Below are positions 58,158 through 64,000 of a stretch of 64,000 nt of DNA, piece after piece. The stretch lies in contig NC_030683.2 in assembly GCF_000004195.4 (NCBI RefSeq), positions 83,353,410 through 83,417,409 on the forward strand. The letters run 5' to 3'. Origin of the DNA: Xenopus tropicalis. Lineage: Eukaryota; Chordata; Amphibia; Anura; Pipidae. A program made the translations under genes and the position numbers. The notes beneath the pieces were generated by a model. It was not told where the DNA came from and made no database searches. It was given only the letters and a program-made list of their open reading frames with translations. Positions within the stretch are counted from its first letter, which is position 1. Each line of letters begins with the position of its first letter.

Positions 58158-58939
58158 CACTGAGATGTTACTAGTGGCTCTTATACTGATTGCTAAACCT
58201 TATTTAAACATAAATAAGTAATGGAAAATTTCAGTTTAAGACTGTCACATATGGGCCTGTTTATAACAGAGAAAAGGCATGCAGAGGCATTATGATCACT
58301 TTATATATATATATGAATACATTGTAGATCCCCACTGGAACTTTCTTGCAAAGAAATGTGTTGCAATTCTTTGTGGTGTCACAAGGATGATCATTTTCAG
58401 CCAGAGAAATGGGTTTTCATCTTATACTTCAGAAAAAGCAGTAAAAGTAAGGGACACCCTTTCAGGAGAAGCGATAATGGTTGATATAGTAGATAAATTA
58501 TTTATTGCTGTCTCAGCAATTCAGAAAATACAAAGCTGTTAGTATTAAGGATTCAGTTCGGAATTTGGGCTAATCGTAGCAGTTTTTGCAAAATTTGGTC
58601 AAACCGTGGTAGTGAAGTTGAATCTAAACCCTTAAAATCATGTGATCAAGTTTTGTTCACAATAGATACATTTTGTTGCTTGAAATGAAATATGTAAACT
58701 AGAGCAAATGGTCAGGGTGCTTGATAAGTAAGAGTTTAAAAGTGCTAACTTTACTAGGCCCAAAATGTGATTCATCCCTAGGTAGAATGAACCTTTCCAT
58801 GTTGCCTGCCAGCTGTTTAATGCCATGTATTGCCCTGTAAAACAAATGTGCAGCACAAATCAAAGTGCCAACCAGTGCCAACATAAAATCTTATGGTCTT
58901 ATGGTTCCTAAATACTAAATTCACCCTTCCTAGGCTTAG
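58158..58939. other. Unannotated DNA
   Basis: The 87-codon frame at 58279-58542 has no recognisable domain and starts within a short TA tract. Nothing else was seen. Confidence 0.45.
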
Positions 58940-59325
58940 AGGCCCATTTATCAACATTTGGATTCTTTTCCACAAATTTCACTCAGTCATCAAAATGTCC
59001 AAGTTAAAAAAAGCATGAACGAAACAGATGCTGAAAAATGCAAATAAACACACGTGACAATACGAAAACCTCAACTTTTTAGTATTGTCACACAAATGAC
59101 AGTGTAAAAAAACACAGAAAACCTCTAAAACCACAAGCAAAAAAAGATCTTCCAGGTGTAAAATGGACATCTGCCATTGACTTCTACATGATCTTGACAG
59201 GTTTTAGATGGTGTATTTTTGCTTTTGAGTGTGTCACGATTTTGTCACATAAACAACAAATTCATATTTTGGTGCAAAAAACACGAACTGTGAAATAAAA
59301 ATTGATTGTTAGTAAATGTCCCCCT
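58940..59325. mobile_element. Old fold-back MITE with TTGACTTCTACATGA core
   Basis: AGGCCCATTTATCAACATTTG at the left and GATTGTTAGTAAATGTCCCCCTA at the right are inverted. The core CCATTGACTTCTACATGATC is shared with 33898-34262. Confidence 0.65.
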
Positions 59326-59339
59326 AAATATCATGAATA

Positions 59340-59880
59340 CTACAGTGTGTACCGTGGCTTGCCTGACTCTAAACCCTACCTGTGGTAATTCTTACCTTCT
59401 ACCTATTTTTAAACATTGCTATATATTTGTGGGTTCCAGTTTATCCCCTCATTTTATTATGCTTTGGGGTAGGGGGTTATAAAAGTAGCTTGGGAGGTTA
59501 CTTTGGATCTCATGCTTCTATCTACTAGCCAGTAAAGTAGCACCCTCTTAATTTTAGAGAAATCATGTTCAGAACCCTTTCACATTTAGCACATACAGAC
59601 CTTTGAAGCTAATGACTTTTTCCCCAGGCAACTCTGACCCATGAACTTGGCATTCATAGAAGAGTCTGGAGCAGAGTAAAGGGAACATTATTGTATTACT
59701 TCTGCAAGCTGTTTGTGAGTATGATATATTGCTTTTTATGGACTTAATAAAAGGACTGTTTTCCCTTTATTCCTTGTATATAAGGCCCCTTTGAGAGTCA
59801 TTATTACCTGTGTGGAAGGGGTGCTTGATCAGAATGGATTTACAAGTAATACATTTACTAGGTGGTTGGTAAGCATCCAC
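59340..59880 (+). mobile_element. Possible solo LTR
   Basis: GGTTATAAAAGTAGC at about 59477 (TATA-like) is followed about 265 bases later by CTTAATAAAAGGACTG at about 59743 (AATAAA signal), an order expected of an LTR. TG/CA termini, a target duplication and internal retrotransposon sequence were not identified. Confidence 0.35.
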
Positions 59881-61073
59881 TGTATCCACATGGGCAATAT
59901 ACGATATGTATATGGATTTTAAAATTTGCATTTGTATTTGCATTTTTCAGCAGTTCACTTTATCTTGAATAAATGTTTTTATATATATTCTCTTTGGGCA
60001 ACAACTGTAAAGCACTGTTGCACATCAATATGAGTGGAGATTTTACATCAGCATATTCTCAGTCAGCATAATTTACAATATTAGTAGCGCACATTACTTG
60101 TAAAGGTTGCACATTGATACCACTTAAAGACACATATGGTGGGCATTTTCTGCAGTAGTGTACTAGGTACCTCTCAATAGATCATACATTCTCTGGTAAG
60201 CTTGCTGTACATAACCTATAAATTCTTCAATAATACATGCACAGTTTGTGTAATAAAAAAGCACTCAATTTCCTGCTACAGTAATACCTATTAGATTGAT
60301 ACAATCACATATTCCAGCTATTAGCTCCCTCCTCCACCTGCCTCATCAGCAGACTTGTTACCTGCCCCCAATCAATGTATCAGTGTACTTTAGGTCAATG
60401 ACATAACTGAGTTATAGAGTCGCTGTCCTTAATTTATAAAGAATCAAAATACCAACTATGAAGCACTTTAGTTTCAATTAACCTCGAGTTTCAAAGTTCT
60501 TTTACACAGAGCTCTTTACACAAAATGATACAGGCAACAGGGGGATAAAAAAACAAGTCGGAGCCACCTGTTATTTATATGGCATTCATGTTCTACAGTG
60601 TTTATCGCTATTTATTTAGAGGTGCTCAAAATACTGATGCAAGTCTTTTGCTGCACGCATACATCAGATAAGTGGATTGAACAGGGACAGGGTCAGCACA
60701 TTGAAAATTATAAAGATAAATGATAAAAAATCTGCACCGACCAGTTCACATTAATTAAACTCATACAATATTATGAATTTCCTGGATCTTTCCTTTCATC
60801 ACAAAAATGAATTGAATATTCCCACCCTAAAATGCCCAATCTCCAGGTTTGTTTATGTAGAGTGTGGCACATATATTAGGTTCTCTTTAGGTACCAACCA
60901 AAGCAAACCAAAGCAAACAACTTCTCCAGTGCTGTCATTAGGGACATACAGTAACAATGACTGTACTATAGTTTATTGCTTGATATAAGTGGAGGGTTAT
61001 GTTGTTTTTTTTGCATGGGGATGCTAATAAAAGGAATTTTCTCTATGATTCTTTTATAGTATCCCAAGGCCAA
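59881..61073. other. Unannotated DNA
   Basis: Nothing recognised. Confidence 0.5.
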
Positions 61074-61455
61074 TTTCAGGTATAATTCCCCAGAACACAT
61101 GGTCGGATAAATATATTTGCAGTTTCATGTATAATAGGTTCAAGAATGCAGGATAATCATAGTGCTAATTTATGTAAAATGCCCTATAACAAAATGCCCT
61201 GATAAGTACCTATTTCATTTATAATACATCCTACAACATGGCAGGATAAATGCGGTTCCTATTCCATATATACTACCCTCAGAACACATAGCAGAATAAA
61301 TAGAATAGTAGTTTCAAGCATAATACCGCAAAAACAAACAAGAAACATTCAATGCATTGCCGGTTTTATGTATAATTTTTCAAAAACACATGGCAAGATT
61401 TAGTGCTGTATATACATATAAGACCTGCATGAACATATGAAAGGTAAATAAAGAG
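61074..61455. repeat. Degenerate tandem array, about 48-bp unit, about 8 copies
   Basis: Successive units start near 61074, 61123, 61169, 61213, 61262, 61312, 61365 and 61409. Each has a version of TTTCATGTATAATACC, then CAGAACACATGGC, then AGGATAAATA. Units differ at many positions and vary from 44 to 53 bases, so the array is old. Confidence 0.8.
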
Positions 61456-61603
61456 GAATTAACACTACCTTTTTTTTCTTTGTGTTGTAGGACACAGGAC
61501 TATTTGTGTTGTCTATGCTACTTGGGAAAGCAAAACATTGCAAAGAGGGGAAATTTACACTGGCAGTTTCATATAATTACTTGGAAGGAGAAAAGGCTAT
61601 AGG

Positions 61604-61964
61604 CAGGGCCGCTGCTCCCTATAAGCAGAGTACTCAGTCTGCATAGGGCACCAACTCCCAGGGGGGCACCATCCCAGCTGCTCAAAAAAAATTGTTTTTA
61701 TATATTATAACATACCCCCCAACACTGTCCCGCTGGTTTTATAGCACATCCCTCTTTCCTGGATAGTTCAATCAATCTATGGGGGCTATTGGGGGCACTT
61801 ACTATGGGGGCATTGTCTATGGGGGATATTGGGGGCACTGTGTGTGGGGCCCCTAAAGTAGGTGTTTTTTTTTATTATTTTATTTTTACTTCCGTAATAT
61901 TTGGGGGAGGGGGCACAAAAGTAAATTTCTGCTTAGGGCACCCATTTGGCCAGCAGCGGCCCTG
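61604..61964. mobile_element. hAT MITE, 361 bp, 8-bp target duplication GCTATAGG
   Basis: The ends CAGGGCCGCTGCT and AGCAGCGGCCCTG are a perfect 13-bp inverted pair. GCTATAGG is directly repeated at 61596-61603 and 61965-61972. Near the middle, TATGGGGG(C)(T)ATTGGGGGCAC words are repeated (61778-61840). It is non-coding. Confidence 0.92.
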
Positions 61965-61972
61965 GCTATAGG

Positions 61973-62495
61973 CCACATTATATGTATATATCTGTTACTG
62001 CATGAGTTGAGTTGATCATTTTATTTGTACATTTAATGGGCTTATAGAAAGTTCTGTACTTTGTAATAGGACCTAATGACCTAGCGCATAGCGTAGGGAA
62101 GTGGAATGGGTTAAGGAGGGCAGCCAGCCCCCTTTCTCATTTTAAAGGGGTGCGATAGGCCTCTTTGAGTGTCCAAGGGAGGCCATGGAGGGCCATGTAA
62201 AGGGACGTGATCCTACCTCGGAAGTCAGTTCCTGAAGAGGCAGGGGTTCATGTCTGCAGTTGGAGGAGGGAACCTTTACTCGGAGCGTCAGGGTAAAATA
62301 TTTGGCATGGAGTGTGAGTAGTTCAGTAGGCCTGGGGTTCTGATGGCAAGGTAGTCAGCCTCAGGTCAGGGCTGGGGACAAAAGAGGCAGGAATCAGGCA
62401 TTACATTGGGATCAGGGTAAGTTAGGATTGTGGATTAAAGGCAATGTCTATTATACAAACATTTTTTGCAACAAGCTGTTAATATTGTAATGATG
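61973..62495. other. Unannotated DNA, GC-richer at 62150-62430
   Basis: The GC-richer part resembles the unclassified block at 43131-43620 in style. No termini were identified. Confidence 0.35.
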
Positions 62496-62830
62496 TTAAA
62501 GGGATTCTGTCATGATTTTTATTGTGTAGTTTTTAGTACTAAATTACACTGTGTGCTTTGCAAAAAATCATTCTCCCATTTAAAAGTTTATTCTTGAACC
62601 AATAAATGTAGTTTTAATTGTAATACAGGTGTGTAGGCGTAATGTAATACTAGTGTGTAGGCGTACTTCAGAAAGAGCCAGCACTTTACAATACAACTGC
62701 TTTCAGATAAGCTATTGTTTCTCCTACTCAGTGTCATGGCCATACTTGGGTGTTTTACTATTAAGTGCTATTCTCATATCTACCACTAAGAGGTGTATGA
62801 GTCAGCAGGAGTAAAGAAAGACTAAAGTTT
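62496..62830 (+). mobile_element. T2/Kolobok-like repeat
   Basis: TTAAAGGGATTCTGTCATGA at the left end is a T2-type terminus. The interior matches 56143-56467 in the opposite orientation. TGAGTCAGCA (62798-62807), an NF-E2/AP-1-type word, lies at its far side. The right terminus was not found. Confidence 0.65.
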
Positions 62831-64000
62831 ATCAGAGTCTCATGGCTGAGAAACTACAGAACATGTCTAGCAGCACATCAAATTTAAACATTTATAAACT
62901 CTCATTTTCACCCATTGATAGATATGCCTCCAAAAATCCCATAAAAATCAATGGAAAGCAACTGAATTTTACCATACTGCTTGTACCTGCTTTCCTGAGC
63001 TCGGAAACAGATCTTGAGATTTTTGAACCAGATGTATCTGTTTAAGCACATTTGGTGCAAGGCCCAGAGTGCAGCACAATATGATGTAAGTAAACCCTGT
63101 ACTCATTGTCATCGAAAGTTACAGAGTTTCTGCCCCTGCTTGCAAAGGGCAAGTAAGAGAAAATCTAGGGGATTCTTTTGTCCCAGTCATGTGACGTAGC
63201 CAAGACTACATTATAAAATTGCAATCTTATAATAAATGAGAATTGTAGAAAACAAGAGAAATAATTATAAAGTATAAAATATTAATTTGGGGAAAGGATA
63301 TATGCATATAATAGGAGTAATCAGTGCAGCTGATAAATATTACTTTGTTTTCGAAACTGTCTCTATTATTAATATCACAACAAAGGACACTTAGACAAGG
63401 TCAGCAGAAATATAAAGCAAACTTTACTCCTTGCTACACAGCTTTAAAATCCATTTGACACAAAATCCGTCTCAGTCTTTCAGGTTCACAAATGGTACAA
63501 ACATGGCTGATTTATAATCTGGCGCTGGTGCCATCTGTTTTCATATTGCTTCCAGCATAACATAAGTGACTCTTGACCATGTGCTACCTAGCTAAATAGT
63601 GGAAAGTGCATGAGTCAGCAGAATTTCTGATAAGTCAGAATATTTTCAAGACATCAGTCATTTGTGCAGTGCCCAGAACGGGCGATGTCCTGCCCAGATG
63701 TTCCCTTGCTCTGAGATGCTTTGATTGTTAGAGGATGCTCTGACTGCAACAAAATTGCTCCAATATAATAATTAAACCTTTAAAGCAACTCACTGATGTT
63801 ATTTTTTGCTTTCCAGAAAATGTATATTTTAAATGGTGTGTCCCAAATGACAAAGCATTAGGCAGAACTAGAGCACGCTAGGGCCCCAAATGAAAATAAA
63901 AGTTATTAAATCAGGAATGTCCTACTTGTTGGACATATATTACACCTTTCAAATGTACATTCATCGAAAAATTGAATGTAACCAAGTCACTGGTATAAAC
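62831..64000. other. Unannotated DNA; enhancer-like motif cluster near 63.6 kb
   Basis: About 63330-63760 is free of recognised repeats and contains CATCTG, TGAGTCAGCA and CTGATAAG words. Open frames at 62842-63199 show no domain features. Confidence 0.4.
63611..63634 (+). promoter_or_regulatory. Adjacent NF-E2/MARE-type and GATA-type motifs
   Basis: TGAGTCAGCA (63611-63620) is followed 6 bases later by CTGATAAG (63627-63634). NF-E2 and GATA pairs at this spacing are well known in erythroid enhancers. The words are short and may be chance matches. Confidence 0.3.

Noticed and set aside
58279..58542. 87-codon frame as a small protein gene
   Set aside because: No family resemblance, starts at a TA tract, and no flanking splice or promoter structure could be defended.

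Overview
The window looks like vertebrate, most likely Xenopus (clawed frog), intergenic or deep intronic DNA. It is AT-rich, and no open reading frame in it resembles an intact cellular gene. The assignment to Xenopus rests on recalled repeat families: T2/Kolobok-type MITEs with TTAA sites and ends beginning TTAAAGG, the CAGGTATGGGATCC fold-back family, the TAGTGATGAGCG family, the GGCCATACAC family, the TAGGGATGCAC family, and a CR1/L2-type LINE 3' end. These were recognised by eye. No database search was possible.

Layout. 0-14 kb: mostly unannotatable DNA with scattered MITEs. One of these (1780-2568) carries an almost perfect 52-bp minisatellite. A promoter-like motif cluster lies at 7.4-7.7 kb. 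14-24 kb: a large fold-back element (14160-14680), a 61-unit ACT microsatellite (19380-19562), a GC-richer block (about 19960-20510), and a TA-targeting MITE inserted in a TA tract (23076-23837). 24-34 kb: a T2 element split by a 1.3-kb element (25310-26973), a LINE 3' end fragment (31150-31800) and several fold-backs. 34.4-39.1 kb: a degenerate AAGTCATA-based tandem array, broken by unrelated DNA and at least three transposons, including an 888-bp hAT with a perfect 8-bp target duplication. 40-59 kb: further MITEs, a tRNA-derived SINE on the minus strand, and single-copy-looking TAAT-rich stretches that may be conserved non-coding elements. 59-64 kb: a possible solo LTR, an old ~48-bp degenerate tandem array (61074-61455) and a hAT MITE with a perfect 8-bp duplication (61604-61964).

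No genes work together here, because no complete gene can be supported. The content is layered transposon insertion, local tandem amplification inside transposons, and possible distal regulatory sequence. I found no convincing new biochemical system. The most informative items are the minisatellite born inside a MITE, the nested insertions with readable target duplications, the AAGTCATA array, the promoter-like cluster near 7.4-7.7 kb, and the candidate conserved elements near 46.3 and 50.8 kb.
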